Below are positions 16,139-25,085 of a DNA stretch of 64,000 nucleotides, piece by piece. Under the pieces are notes generated by a model. The model searched no databases. It saw only the letters and a program-made list of their open reading frames with translations, and was not told the origin of the DNA. Origin of the DNA: Chryseolinea soli. GTDB taxonomy: Bacteria; Bacteroidota; Bacteroidia; Cytophagales; Cyclobacteriaceae. The DNA is taken from NCBI RefSeq assembly GCF_003589925.1, contig NZ_CP032382.1:6696001-6760000 (forward strand). Direction: 5' to 3'. Position numbers and translations under genes: made by a program. Numbering within the stretch: the stretch's first letter is position 1; every line of letters starts with the position of its first letter.

Positions 16139-17194
16139 TTAGTGTTTGCCTGTATCGTTAGCCTCGCTACTCGACACCGTAACAGCAAATACAACTTCCT
16201 TGTCTTTGATCCTGTACTCTCTAATCTCTCTTAGTACATAGTTTTTGACAAATTCAAAATGATCGCCCTTCTTGGGAATATACTTGAAATCAATGATGGA
16301 AGATTTCGCAGCAAGCAATTTCTCACTTGACGATGTAATGTCCCAACTATAATATATGTACCCCTCTTTCTTTTCAATTGTCATCCCCCCCGTAAAACTT
16401 CCTTCTTCATTCTCCATTTTATAACTTCCTGAGACACTGAACCTAGCATAAGTTTTCGATCGCAATTCTTCGGGGTTCAACGCTTCCGGCTCCAACGGGT
16501 AGGTTTCCGTCCATCTGATTTCGTTGTCCAAAAACTTAAGAAACACAATTATAGCGGAGTCGGGCGGCAAACGCCGCCCGCCGTCGTTTTGCTCCATACT
16601 AAATCTCTCAATTTCAACGTCAAAAACTTCATCATTCCTGTTATCGACAAATGACGCTGCCATGTAGTTCGGCTCGTCCATTTCAATTCTCTTGAGGGTG
16701 TTTATGTAATCGAAGAGATCGTCAACCGTTTGTCGGCCGACAAATGAATAGGCCTTGTAGCGAAAGCGTGCATGTGCAAAGTTTGTCCTTGTGAATACAT
16801 AGCAGCCCTTTTTCTTTTTCAATATGAAGGTATAATATGTCCACAAAGGACCTTCAGGTCCAAATTGAAATGCGAGTTCCGTGTTGTCTGAGTTTTCGTA
16901 GAAACTTTTGAAGTCGGCGTGTGACGTATGGAAATTATTATCATGATAGTCATCCCAGAGTCGAGTAAATTGCGTTGAGTCTATTCTCTCGATTTCAGCA
17001 AACCAACGTCGCCGATTTTCTGCTTCATTCTCTTTGTAAAAATTAGCGACTTCAGCGGCAGGAGTAGACACAATAGGACGCAACTGCGATTTAAGCTTCA
17101 CGGTATCACAAACACATTCTGCATTGGTATTTTTTTTCACCTGGCAACAAAAGGCCAGCAAACACACATTGATAAGTAAAAAGGCTCTCATCAT
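16139..17194 (-). CDS. Putative lipoprotein, unknown function
   Basis: A 351-residue protein with a lipoprotein signal (MMRAFLLINVCLLAFCC, lipobox LAFC or AFCC). The next residues hold more cysteines (AECVCDTVK). The rest is mixed alpha/beta sequence without a recognisable motif. The C-terminal half reads as a series of strands (SGSYKMENEEGSFTGGMTIEKKEGYIYYSWDIT), resembling lipocalin-like or beta-sandwich lipoproteins, but no family was recognised. It is AT-richer than purC and lies at the edge of the repeat-rich accessory region, next to gene relics. The function is unknown. Confidence 0.6.
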   Translation of the reverse strand: MMRAFLLINVCLLAFCCQVKKNTNAECVCDTVKLKSQLRPIVSTPAAEVANFYKENEAENRRRWFAEIERIDSTQFTRLWDDYHDNNFHTSHADFKSFYENSDNTELAFQFGPEGPLWTYYTFILKKKKGCYVFTRTNFAHARFRYKAYSFVGRQTVDDLFDYINTLKRIEMDEPNYMAASFVDNRNDEVFDVEIERFSMEQNDGGRRLPPDSAIIVFLKFLDNEIRWTETYPLEPEALNPEELRSKTYARFSVSGSYKMENEEGSFTGGMTIEKKEGYIYYSWDITSSSEKLLAAKSSIIDFKYIPKKGDHFEFVKNYVLREIREYRIKDKEVVFAVTVSSSEANDTGKH

Positions 17195-17298
17195 CAGATA
17201 ACGGGTTTTATTTTGTCCTGGTATTGTAAGAATTGATGAATATTTTGTAAGAATCTAATAAAATAATCATCCGTCTAAATTATCTATTTCATAGGCCG

Positions 17299-17487
17299 GT
17301 CTATAAAGTCACCCTCACCACCGCCGACGACAGGCTTGAACTCGGATGGTTGAGCGCGGGAATTTATTTCTTCGAGGCGGTTCAGGCCGATCAAAGGGGA
17401 AGATCGTTCAATTTGTCAAAACCAACTAACTCAAAGATCAGCATCTTTCTGTTAAAGCTGCGATGGTTAATCCGGCAAAATCACTGA
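17299..17487 (+). pseudogene. Possible relic of a T9SS C-terminal sorting domain
   Basis: One frame without a start codon reads VYKVTLTTADDRLELGWLSAGIYFFEA...GRSFNLSK before a stop at 17485. The L-x-x-L-x-A-G-I-Y-F-x-x-x pattern and the basic strand after it resemble the end of a type A T9SS sorting domain (compare VATGVYLVRVTSG in the protease ending at 38907). No upstream body of such a protein is present. The similarity is short and could be chance. Confidence 0.3.
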
Positions 17488-17498
17488 AAGACGAGTAA
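17445..17498 (+). pseudogene. Relic of the C-terminal end of an FtsX/MacB-type permease
   Basis: This stretch reads LSVKAAMVNPAKSLKDE followed by TAA. The intact permease ending at 21663 closes with QAVKAALANPTKSLKEE and TGA, so both the protein and the DNA (from GTTAA onwards) match. No other part of a permease is present upstream. The relic is directly followed by a copy of the repeat that also follows the intact gene, so a duplication or recombination event probably left this tail behind. Confidence 0.7.
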
Positions 17499-17519
17499 GC
17501 TTCAAAAGCCAAGTTACAA

Positions 17520-17625
17520 CGCCGTGCGAGATGAAGAGCACAAATCGTGCGGTAGGCGACGCAGGTAGACACGTTCCCGATTGCGCACGGATGCAGTGTG
17601 AAGGTGCGCGCCAGACTGCATTCCT
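17520..17625 (+). repeat. Repeat family copy 1 (partial, lacks paired hairpins)
   Basis: This copy contains the 33-base core at 17583-17615, which matches 21757-21789 on the same strand and, inverted, 25370-25402 and 25851-25883. The flank before the core also aligns with 21703-21756. The paired GC-rich hairpins that follow the other copies are missing here. The rest of the gene-free interval 17195-17781 holds the two relics and otherwise nothing recognisable. Confidence 0.75.
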
Positions 17626-17781
17626 CACGCTTATTTCCCCTCCTTATAGGATTTACAGGTGTCGCCTTGTCCAATGAGAACGATGTCCCAGAAAAAGTTA
17701 CAATAGAATACGTTGTAAAAGACCTCAATAATGCGTTGATTAGTTTGCCTTTTACCGACGTAAACCACAATACCACTCGCG

Positions 17782-18927
17782 ATGAATCGCTTTCAATTCC
17801 TGTCGTTAACTTTTCAGGCAACATGGCTTGGTTCTTTAGCAGTGACCCATGCGTATCCGGCGTTCAAACCTGTTCCGCAAAAGCAAGGCGATCCCGACCT
17901 CGATCAACTTCTCCCCCAACTCTTAAAAGATTGGAAAACACCTGCCGTATCCGTAGCCATCATCAAAGATGGAAAGATGTCTTGGAACAAAGCCTTTGGT
18001 GTAAGGGATACCACTACGAACGAGAAGGTTGATGTGGACACAACTTTTGAAGCCGCCTCGATAAGCAAAACGGTATTCGCCTATGCGGTGATGAAGTTAT
18101 GCGAGAAAAAGATCATGAATCTCGATACTCCATTGGCCACGTATTACCCCGAACTATTCGCTAAAGGCGATGCGCGACTTCAGGTGATCACTGCGCGACA
18201 AGTACTTTCCCATCAATCGGGGCTGACCGAATGGCGACAGTCTCCATCACCCACTTTTCAATCCGATCCCACGAAGGAATTCAACTACTCTGGTGAAGGA
18301 TACTATCTGTTGCAGACCGTCTTGACCCATCTTGTTGGTAAAGCATTTACACAACCTTGTGAAACGTTCGAGTCAGACTATCCGGTATGTGCCACCGACT
18401 TTGCCGATTATATGCAGCGAACGATCCTCGATCCGTTTGGCATGACTTCAAGCAGCTATCTGTGGAGTGAGAAACTGGCCAGGAATCACGCCAGTGCGCA
18501 TGATGTGCAGGCCAAATCGTTCGTCAAGAAACATCAGCAGGCTGTTGACATGGCACGCTACGGGTCCGCCGGTGGACTCCTTACGACGGCGAAGGACTAC
18601 GCCAAATTTTTGATAAGTCTTTTCGAAGGGAAAGACAACGATCCGTATCGACTAAACTCGTCGAGTCTTCAGGAAATGCTTCGTCCACAGATAAAACTTC
18701 GCGACGATCAAAAGGTTGACGAATGTAACGCATGGGCGTTGGGCTGGGGAATTCGTGACTTACCCGCGGGCAGGGTAGTTATACACTCCGGTGGCCAATC
18801 GGGATTCAAATCCCTTGCCATCGCATCTATTGACAAGAGATCCGGTTTCGTCGCGCTAACGAATGGAGACAACGGTGGACACGTGATCTATCGATTGGCG
18901 GACGCATTGGGATACCCTTATTCGTGA
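17782..18927 (+). CDS. Serine hydrolase of the beta-lactamase/esterase (class C-like) family
   Basis: A 381-residue exported hydrolase with a signal-like N-terminus (about 1-25). The S-x-x-K nucleophile motif is SISK (in AASISKTVFAYAVMKL). The second motif is Y-S-G (FNYSGEGYYLL), in place of the Y-x-N of true class C enzymes. The third motif is HSGGQSG, in the H-x-G form. These are the marks of the beta-lactamase-related (PF00144) group, which includes esterases, D-aminopeptidases and DD-peptidases; resistance to beta-lactams should not be assumed. Four cysteines (C118-region MKLCEK, and a QPCETFESDYPVC pair) may form a disulfide. It lies between two copies of the repeat family. Confidence 0.88.
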   Translation: MNRFQFLSLTFQATWLGSLAVTHAYPAFKPVPQKQGDPDLDQLLPQLLKDWKTPAVSVAIIKDGKMSWNKAFGVRDTTTNEKVDVDTTFEAASISKTVFAYAVMKLCEKKIMNLDTPLATYYPELFAKGDARLQVITARQVLSHQSGLTEWRQSPSPTFQSDPTKEFNYSGEGYYLLQTVLTHLVGKAFTQPCETFESDYPVCATDFADYMQRTILDPFGMTSSSYLWSEKLARNHASAHDVQAKSFVKKHQQAVDMARYGSAGGLLTTAKDYAKFLISLFEGKDNDPYRLNSSSLQEMLRPQIKLRDDQKVDECNAWALGWGIRDLPAGRVVIHSGGQSGFKSLAIASIDKRSGFVALTNGDNGGHVIYRLADALGYPYS

Positions 18928-19263
18928 TCAGCTAGGCAGTCCAATCGCTCTTGGCGCAGCGCACCGATACACGCCAAAAAGCCCGAAGCATCGCTCCTGA
19001 CTTTCCAATGACGCGTGGTCTACGCTGCTCCGTAACCCCTTACGGAATTCCAATTGAAGGTATCTTCCGCCGGTGCATGCATAGACTACAGGCATCATCG
19101 CCGCGAGAACGTTTTGGCTATTTGGCAATTGCGGAATAGACGAATGGCTATAGCGTGCGCCCGTACCTATTCAAAAGTTCATCCAGCCTATTTGAAATTT
19201 AATTACCCCCAGTGTAACCATTTCAAAAACGGCAAGTTGTCCCTAAAACTAACCCTCCGCCAC
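18928..19263. other. Gene-free interval without recognisable features
   Basis: These 336 bases lie between the serine hydrolase and the permease start. The first half is GC-rich, the last 80 bases are AT-richer. The permease frame is open through it from 19054, but the translation there is not membrane-like. I found no terminator, RNA or clear repeat copy; a segment near 18957-18975 faintly resembles the repeat core but too weakly to call. Confidence 0.5.
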
Positions 19264-21663
19264 ATGCTACAACACAACATCCTCCTGATCTGCAGAAGTT
19301 TCAAGAAGTATTACGGCACGTTCTGCATCAACTTAATCGGCCTCTCCACCGGGCTAACCGCCGCACTTTTCATCTACCTCTGGGTACACGACGAGCTAAC
19401 CGTTGACACATTTCACGAAAAAGACCGTCAACTTTTCCAGGTATTGAAAAACACTCCTACCGAATCCGGGATTTTTACAATGGATGGCACACCCGCCCGA
19501 TTGGCGGAGGCCTTGGCGAAAGAAATACCGGAAGTGGAGTATGCCGCGTCCGTTACAAACTCGGATTGGTCTTCGGGGAAAGGCCTCATTTCCTACAACG
19601 GCACGCGGATCAATGCGGAAGGTCAGTTTGTGAGTAAGGATTACTTCAATGTATTTTCCTATAGTTTTATTCAGGGAGATCAGAAAACAGCACTTTCGGA
19701 TAAGTATAACATTATCCTTTCGGAAAACTTGGCGATGAAGCTCTTCAACACAACAGACGATGTCGTCGGCAAGATCGTTGAATGGAAGCATGAAGGACTC
19801 GACGGGCTCTTTACGGTTTCCGGGATCTACAAACAGCTCCCAGCAAATTCATCCATCAAGGCTGATATGCTACTTAACTATGAATTGTTCCTCGAGAAAA
19901 ATCCGAAGCTGGAGGACTGGCGTAATAGTGATCCCAGTACTTATTTGGTGTTGAGAAAAGACACCGATGTCGATCGGTTCAATACTAAAATTTCCGGGTT
20001 CATAAAGAGCAAGAATAAAAATTCAGAGGCGACTATTTTCCTTCAGCACTATTCCGAAAAGTATCTCCACAACCGGTATGAGAATGGGAAACCCGCGGGC
20101 GGGCGAATGGCATATGTAACGTTATTTTCCATTGTTGCCGTGTTCATCCTGCTCAATGCCTGTATCAATTTTATGAACCTGTCGACGGCGAAGGCCATGA
20201 GGCGATTTAAAGAAGTCGGCGTGAGAAAAGTGATGGGAGCCAAACGAAGGACGCTGATCTTTCAATTTCTCCTGGAATCGATGTTGATGACTTCACTGTC
20301 CTTTATCGCGGCCGTTGTTCTGATCAGATTGCTTCTCCCCTGGTTTAATGAAATTACGGCAAAACAACTCTCGCTTAGTTTTGATCCAAGACTGATCATG
20401 GGCGCTTTCGGGATAGCCATTCTCACGGGAGTGGTTTCTGGCAGCTATCCATCGCTTTACCTATCAAATTTCAATCCGGTGGCGGCACTGAAAGGCAAGT
20501 TGAACTCGCACATCGGGGAGCTTTGGACGAGAAAAGGGTTGGTTCTTTTTCAATCCATGATATCGGTCATCTTGATGATCTCTACCTGGATCGTGTACAA
20601 ACAAATTGAATTGGTGCAGACCAAGAACCTGGGCTACAACCGCGACAATATTGTCTATTTTGAAATGGGTGCGAACGATGCCATCAAGGACAATAAGGCC
20701 TTTGAATCCGATCTTGAATTGCGCTTACAGGAAGTGAAAAGGATACCCGGAGTGTTAAACGCCTCCAATTTCAGACACAGCATCACCAACCGCCAAGGTG
20801 GAACCACAGATGTTAGTTGGGAGGGCAAGGATCCAAACAACTCCATTGAATTCACCGACCTGGCTGGCGGATATGATTTTATTGAAACGCTTGGCATCGA
20901 GATGAAAGCGGGTCGCTCCTATTCGAGAGATTTTGCTGCCGAACAATCAAAAGTGGTTTTGAATGAGAAAGCTGTCGAAGTCATGGGGCTTAAAGATCCG
21001 GTGGGCAAAGTGATCAGGATCTGGGGTGAAGATCAGGAAATTATTGGGGTGACAAAAAACTTCCATTTCCAATCGCTTTATGAAGAGATCAAGCCGCTCT
21101 TTTTTGATTTAAGCGTGAACAGAAGGGTTTCCAAAATTATGGTGAAAATCAAAGCGGGGAGTGAACGGGAAACGCTTGAACAGCTTGGCAAACTCTATGC
21201 GGTGCACAATCCTGGAGTTGCCTTTGAGTATGCGTTCCTCGACAGCGACTACCAGGCACTTTATGAATCTGAAAATAGAGTGGCCGCGCTGTCCAAATAT
21301 TTTGCGGGCATCTCCATTGTCATTTCGTGTCTGGGCTTGTTTGGGTTAGCGGTGTTTACGGCGGAGCGAAAGAAAAAGGAAATTGGGATCAGGAAGGTGT
21401 TGGGATCGAGTGTGTTCAGGATCGTTTATCTTTTGTCGGGTGAGTTTTTTAAGACGGTCTTTGTGTCCCTTTTGATCGCCTTCCCCATTAGTTATATGGT
21501 GACCAGGAAATGGCTTGACAGCTTTGCGTATAAGATTGAATTGAGTTGGTGGCATTTTGTGGGAACAGGGATCTTAGTGCTTTTGGTGACGGGGTTAACG
21601 ATTGGGGCGCAGGCTGTTAAGGCCGCTTTGGCTAATCCGACAAAGTCATTAAAAGAAGAGTGA
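19264..21663 (+). CDS. ABC transporter permease, FtsX/MacB type
   Basis: A 799-residue permease. I chose the ATG at 19264 (MLQHNILLICRSFKKYYG), because the open frame upstream is not membrane-like and this start matches the family N-terminus just before the first membrane segment (FCINLIGLSTGLTAALFIYLWV). Then come a MacB-type periplasmic domain, an FtsX block of three helices (about 290-430, with RRFKEVGVRKVMGAKRR), a second periplasmic domain, and a second FtsX block at the C-terminus (KKKEIGIRKVLGSS). The double-FtsX layout is typical of Bacteroidota and lacks its own ATPase; no ATPase gene is adjacent. The R-K-V-(M/L)-G motifs are the ATPase-coupling helices. A relic with the same C-terminal residues lies at 17445-17498. 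Confidence 0.92.
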   Translation: MLQHNILLICRSFKKYYGTFCINLIGLSTGLTAALFIYLWVHDELTVDTFHEKDRQLFQVLKNTPTESGIFTMDGTPARLAEALAKEIPEVEYAASVTNSDWSSGKGLISYNGTRINAEGQFVSKDYFNVFSYSFIQGDQKTALSDKYNIILSENLAMKLFNTTDDVVGKIVEWKHEGLDGLFTVSGIYKQLPANSSIKADMLLNYELFLEKNPKLEDWRNSDPSTYLVLRKDTDVDRFNTKISGFIKSKNKNSEATIFLQHYSEKYLHNRYENGKPAGGRMAYVTLFSIVAVFILLNACINFMNLSTAKAMRRFKEVGVRKVMGAKRRTLIFQFLLESMLMTSLSFIAAVVLIRLLLPWFNEITAKQLSLSFDPRLIMGAFGIAILTGVVSGSYPSLYLSNFNPVAALKGKLNSHIGELWTRKGLVLFQSMISVILMISTWIVYKQIELVQTKNLGYNRDNIVYFEMGANDAIKDNKAFESDLELRLQEVKRIPGVLNASNFRHSITNRQGGTTDVSWEGKDPNNSIEFTDLAGGYDFIETLGIEMKAGRSYSRDFAAEQSKVVLNEKAVEVMGLKDPVGKVIRIWGEDQEIIGVTKNFHFQSLYEEIKPLFFDLSVNRRVSKIMVKIKAGSERETLEQLGKLYAVHNPGVAFEYAFLDSDYQALYESENRVAALSKYFAGISIVISCLGLFGLAVFTAERKKKEIGIRKVLGSSVFRIVYLLSGEFFKTVFVSLLIAFPISYMVTRKWLDSFAYKIELSWWHFVGTGILVLLVTGLTIGAQAVKAALANPTKSLKEE

Positions 21664-21702
21664 GGTTTAGACGCTAGGGGCGACACACGCCAAAGCGCGA
21701 CG

Positions 21703-21893
21703 TGAGGCTGAAGCGCAAATTATGTGCAGGCAACTTGCATGGTAGCTCGCCCGATTGCGCACTGATGCAGCGCGAGGGTGCGCGCCAGAACCATGCGAAG
21801 TTCGATGAGGGTTTCCTATGGCGCTCCTTTTCGTTCACCCTTTTTTCCCCCGGGTTTCACCCGGGGTTATGGTGGGAAACCCCTATCGGGGTT
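21703..21893 (+). repeat. Repeat family copy 2 with paired REP-like hairpins
   Basis: It follows the permease stop by 40 bases. The core is at 21757-21789; after it come a conserved stretch (GAAGTTCGAT, TTTCCTATGGC) and then two hairpins. The first is CCCCGGGTTTCACCCGGGG (21848-21866), an 8-bp stem with a 3-base loop; the second is AACCCC/GGGGTT around TATC (21878-21893). An ORF of 183 codons runs through it but its frame is not shared with the other copies, so it is not taken as coding. Confidence 0.82.
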
Positions 21894-21947
21894 ATGGGTA
21901 GCATTGCATACGCAAAGACTCAATCAAGAGATTCAGCTATAAGAAAG

Positions 21948-22295
21948 TTAGCTTTTCCGGACCTCTGTGGGCTTTCTAAACCTGAAAAACAAAACGGTCA
22001 TAACTATCAAAATCAACACACAGGCACAGAGCGTAATAAAAAAATAATAAAATTCGCCCAAATAGCCGCCAGCCACGCTGATACTTATTTCCCCACCCCT
22101 GGCGAGGTCTTCAAGTCTCATCACCAGCTCAGGATTTTCATCTTTGGGAACCTTATTTATGAGTTCCCGGCCTATATCAATGTTATCTCGAATAGTGGTA
22201 GAAAGACTTGTGTATTGAGCCACCAGCATTTCAATTCTTACGTAGAGCAATAGCGTCGCTATGATTATGATCCCGAAAATGATTTTATTTCTCAT
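21948..22295 (-). CDS. Small membrane protein, two predicted helices
   Basis: A 115-residue protein with one hydrophobic helix at the N-terminus (about 4-20, IIFGIIIIATLLLYV) and one near the C-terminus (about 83-107, YYFFITLCACVLILIVMTVLFF), with about 60 mostly polar residues between them that would face the periplasm. I do not recognise the family. The size and layout resemble the four-helix-bundle input regions (4HB-MCP-like) of sensor proteins, without any output domain. It lies downstream of ccmD on the same strand with 35 bases between them, so it may be part of the cytochrome c maturation unit. Confidence 0.6.
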   Translation of the reverse strand: MRNKIIFGIIIIATLLLYVRIEMLVAQYTSLSTTIRDNIDIGRELINKVPKDENPELVMRLEDLARGGEISISVAGGYLGEFYYFFITLCACVLILIVMTVLFFRFRKPTEVRKS

Positions 22296-22330
22296 GATCG
22301 TCTCGTAATGAAGTTCAAATTATTTTGCGG

Positions 22331-22543
22331 TTATTTCTTACCGAGATCCCTCACCTTCTTATCCACGCGCAGTAGAAACAAAACCACCCCCGTCAAGATC
22401 ACCACAAGTCCGATGACGACCGTGTAGATCTTTCCGTTGCTGCGAAGGGTGTCGGCCATTTCTACTGATGCCTCTGCCTGGCAAAAGGATTGATAGCACG
22501 AGAGTGCAAGGACAAAAAATAAAATCAGTTTACTGTATTTCAT
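22331..22543 (-). CDS. ccmD: CcmD-like small heme-export protein
   Basis: A 70-residue protein with an N-terminal signal-like segment (ending SFCQA) and one transmembrane helix (about 41-60, YTVVIGLVVILTGVVLFLLRV), followed by the basic tail DKKVRDLGKK. This is the layout of the CcmD family proteins of Bacteroidota, which carry an extra signal-like segment compared with those of proteobacteria. It overlaps the end of the ccmC gene by 14 bases. CcmD holds heme-loaded CcmE at the CcmC complex in other bacteria; this role is inferred from the gene order. Short genes like this one are easily missed. Confidence 0.75.
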   Translation of the reverse strand: MKYSKLILFFVLALSCYQSFCQAEASVEMADTLRSNGKIYTVVIGLVVILTGVVLFLLRVDKKVRDLGKK

Positions 22544-23204
22544 CGCGAAGACGGTTATAGGTTTTTATGTGGAGTAGCAAGGTGGTGAGCCACCAGCCCA
22601 GCAGGCAAAACGCGAGGACGGCGGTGTAGAGCACGAGTTTTAGGTCGTGTGAGGTGTCGAACAGGCGGAAGCCGGGGTTGCCGCCGTTGCCGGGATGGAG
22701 AGAGTCCTGCATGCGGGGGAGAATGAAGATGAGGGGAATGAGGATGGCGAAAGCAAAGATGTTGTAGACGCTACTCAACCTTCCGCGCTGCACTTCATCC
22801 TGCACGGAGCCGCGCAAGACAAAATAAGCCAGGTAGATCATCAGGGCAATGGCGGTGTTGTTTAGCTTGGGGTCGCTTGTCCAATAGGTTCCCCAGGTGG
22901 CCTTTGCCCATAGGCTGCCCGTGGCCAAGCCCAGTATGCCAAAGAACAACCCAACTTTGGCGGACTCGGCGGCATAGTCGTCGGCCGCAATGTTGCCGGT
23001 TCTTAGATATTTGACGGACGATACCACCGAGATAATGAAAAGCAAGAGCATGGCACACCACATCGGGAAATGGAAATAGAACAGGCGGATGCTTTCATTC
23101 AGGATCGGCAGCCGCGGCACGGGCAACAGGAAACCGCCGATCACGGTATAATATAAAAGGATGATGGTGAGAATTTTCCACCACTCCAGGCGAGATTTCT
23201 TCAT
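22530..23204 (-). CDS. ccmC: Heme exporter/cytochrome c maturation protein CcmC (CcsA family)
   Basis: A 224-residue protein with six hydrophobic helices, the usual CcmC length. The tryptophan-rich heme-handling motif lies at about residues 107-118 (WAKATWGTYWTSDPKL), matching the WGxxWxWD signature with a Ser in place of the last Trp. Conserved histidines flank it: one before (RLFYFHFPMW, about residue 45) and one after (the LHPGNGG/SHDLKL region). CcmC transfers heme to CcmE outside the membrane. CcmD overlaps its 3' end. In many Bacteroidota ccmB stands just upstream; here a histidine kinase gene is 110 bases upstream instead, so ccmB, E and F must be elsewhere. Confidence 0.88.
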   Translation of the reverse strand: MKKSRLEWWKILTIILLYYTVIGGFLLPVPRLPILNESIRLFYFHFPMWCAMLLLFIISVVSSVKYLRTGNIAADDYAAESAKVGLFFGILGLATGSLWAKATWGTYWTSDPKLNNTAIALMIYLAYFVLRGSVQDEVQRGRLSSVYNIFAFAILIPLIFILPRMQDSLHPGNGGNPGFRLFDTSHDLKLVLYTAVLAFCLLGWWLTTLLLHIKTYNRLRDEIQ

Positions 23205-23314
23205 AGGCGATCCCTCAATCTTTGGAACGTTGCATCGAAAAACAGGCCCAAATATAGGAGCAAAACGGGATCAGGAGAATGCCGCTGCTGTAAAGAAAAT
23301 GGATGAGGCGGTCG

Positions 23315-24970
23315 TTACGTGGAGTTGAACTGCCGTCTTTTAAAATACACGCGGAAGGTGGTGCCTTCATTTACGCGGCTCTCCACTTCAATTCTGCCCC
23401 CAAGGGCCGTCACCTGGGTTTTTACGAGGTACAATCCCATGCCCTTGCCCTCTACATGAAAGTGGAAGCGTTTATAGAGCGAGAAGATATTCTGCCGTTG
23501 CTGGTTGACATCGAATCCCAATCCATTGTCGGATACGGTGAGGCAAATAAATTCTCCGTCCGGTTCGGTCTTCAGGTCGATGACGGGCACCTTGTCGGGG
23601 TTCCGGTATTTGATGGCGTTGCTGATCAGGTTCAACAGGATGCTGTCGACGTAGGGTTTCACGGATAAAATAATGGGCGCATCGTCAAACGAAGCACGAA
23701 TGCTGGCGTTGGTCTCGACGATCTCCCTGGCCAGGTTGGAGCGCACCAACGTCAGCTCATCGTATAGATTGACGGACGTGAAGTAGTTGCTGTTGTTGCT
23801 TTTGATCTCCAGGATGACATTCAAATCTTTGATCACCGTATCCATTTCTGCCGTAGAGGCGACCAGCCTTCTGATGATCGCCCGCTCCTCGTCCTTGTTG
23901 TCTTCCGAAAGTTCGAGCACCTTGCCCAGCCCCAGGATGCGCGCGGCGGGTGCCCTCAGGTTGTGGGCAGCGATGAAGGCGAATTGCTCCAGTTGCTGGT
24001 TGTATTCCACGAGCACTTTTGTGCGTTCTTTGATGTCCTCCTCCAGCGAATCGTTCTTGGCCCGTATTTCTTTATTCTGACGCAGGATGATCTCCTTCGC
24101 CTGGTTCAGCTTCTTATTCTGTCGCGCCAGCAGGTCGCGCTGTGACGAGATCTCTTCTTGCTGCGATTTCAGTTCTTCGTTTTGGGCTTCAATTTCCCCT
24201 TGACTGTGCTGCAGGGCAATGTTCTGTTGATGTATTTCGTGCGTGCGTGTAGCCACGAGTTTCTCGAGCACATCATTTTGTCGCGCCAGAATGGCCACCC
24301 TTTCACCTTCCAGTTCACGAAGCCTCACCTGCGTTTTCAGTTCGCGGTTGGTATGAAACGCGGTAAAGATCAACGTGGGCACGCAGATCAGCAACAAGAT
24401 CAGTTGGATCGTATAGTTGCTGCTGAGGGCAGCACTGTATTTTGCCTGGGCCTGCGCGTTGATGGTGTTCTCGAAGCGGTTGATCGACTGCGACAGCCGG
24501 TCATATTGCAGCCACAGTTTGTAGCCATTGTCCAGGTCGGCCAACCGGTTGAACTCGTCCTTCTGATTTTCATCGAACAAGATCTTCATCTTCACGCATT
24601 GGGTGGCATAGGCCTCGGTGGAATCTTCAAACCGGTCGAATTCTTCCAACGGGAATTTCTGCTCTTCCAGGAGCCGGCGCACGGAATAGAAAAGGGAGTC
24701 TTTATCCCGCAAGGCGAACTTCATGGGGAACAAGTATTTGTCCTTTCCAAACAGGGCATAGCCCCTCAGCCCCAGGTCCAGGTTGTGAATGATGACGATG
24801 GCAAACTGCGAAACGGTTACCTTGATTTGTTCGGTTTGCTGCTGGAGCAATTTGTTTTCCTCGATGATCTTATTGTTGCTGCGGGTGATGAATATGTTCA
24901 GAATAACCAACAAAATGATACTGGCAGTGGCGATGTTTACCCAGCTTTTGGGAATAAAAGTTGTTGTCAT
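23315..24970 (-). CDS. Membrane sensor histidine kinase with CHASE3-like sensor and long coiled coil
   Basis: A 551-residue kinase. It has a membrane helix (about 11-29), a periplasmic helical region of about 155 residues with the CHASE3-like segment HNLDLGLRGYALFG, a second helix (about 187-208), and a long coiled coil (about 215-330) rich in Gln, Glu and Lys with repeated RQNK and SQ units. The HisKA motif is AAHNLRAP with phospho-His at residue 336. The ATPase domain has NLISNAIKYRNP (N box), DNGLGFD (G1) and GKGMGLYLVKTQ (G2). No receiver domain is fused, and no response regulator is adjacent, so the partner lies elsewhere. The Ala in NLRAP (rather than LRTP) is common in this phylum. Confidence 0.92.
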   Translation of the reverse strand: MTTTFIPKSWVNIATASIILLVILNIFITRSNNKIIEENKLLQQQTEQIKVTVSQFAIVIIHNLDLGLRGYALFGKDKYLFPMKFALRDKDSLFYSVRRLLEEQKFPLEEFDRFEDSTEAYATQCVKMKILFDENQKDEFNRLADLDNGYKLWLQYDRLSQSINRFENTINAQAQAKYSAALSSNYTIQLILLLICVPTLIFTAFHTNRELKTQVRLRELEGERVAILARQNDVLEKLVATRTHEIHQQNIALQHSQGEIEAQNEELKSQQEEISSQRDLLARQNKKLNQAKEIILRQNKEIRAKNDSLEEDIKERTKVLVEYNQQLEQFAFIAAHNLRAPAARILGLGKVLELSEDNKDEERAIIRRLVASTAEMDTVIKDLNVILEIKSNNSNYFTSVNLYDELTLVRSNLAREIVETNASIRASFDDAPIILSVKPYVDSILLNLISNAIKYRNPDKVPVIDLKTEPDGEFICLTVSDNGLGFDVNQQRQNIFSLYKRFHFHVEGKGMGLYLVKTQVTALGGRIEVESRVNEGTTFRVYFKRRQFNST

Positions 24971-25085
24971 GTTTCGTGATCTGACGGTCTAAACATCTAT
25001 TTCGGATGCTTCAATGCCTATGTGCAGGTATGATTGCTGCACATCAATCCATACCAGCCTCTCTGTTCCCTCTGGCTTCACCAAA

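Noticed and set aside
17598..18032. Plus-strand ORF of 144 codons overlapping the repeat and the serine hydrolase start
   Set aside because: It begins inside the repeat and overlaps the hydrolase in another frame; the hydrolase frame has the signal peptide and the SxxK motif.
17782..18927. Calling the serine hydrolase an AmpC beta-lactamase
   Set aside because: The Y-x-N motif of class C enzymes is Y-S-G here and the last motif is H-S-G; this suits the broader esterase/peptidase group.
21702..22253. Plus-strand ORF of 183 codons after the permease
   Set aside because: It runs through the repeat and then antisense to the two-helix membrane protein; its frame over the hairpins differs from that in the other copies.
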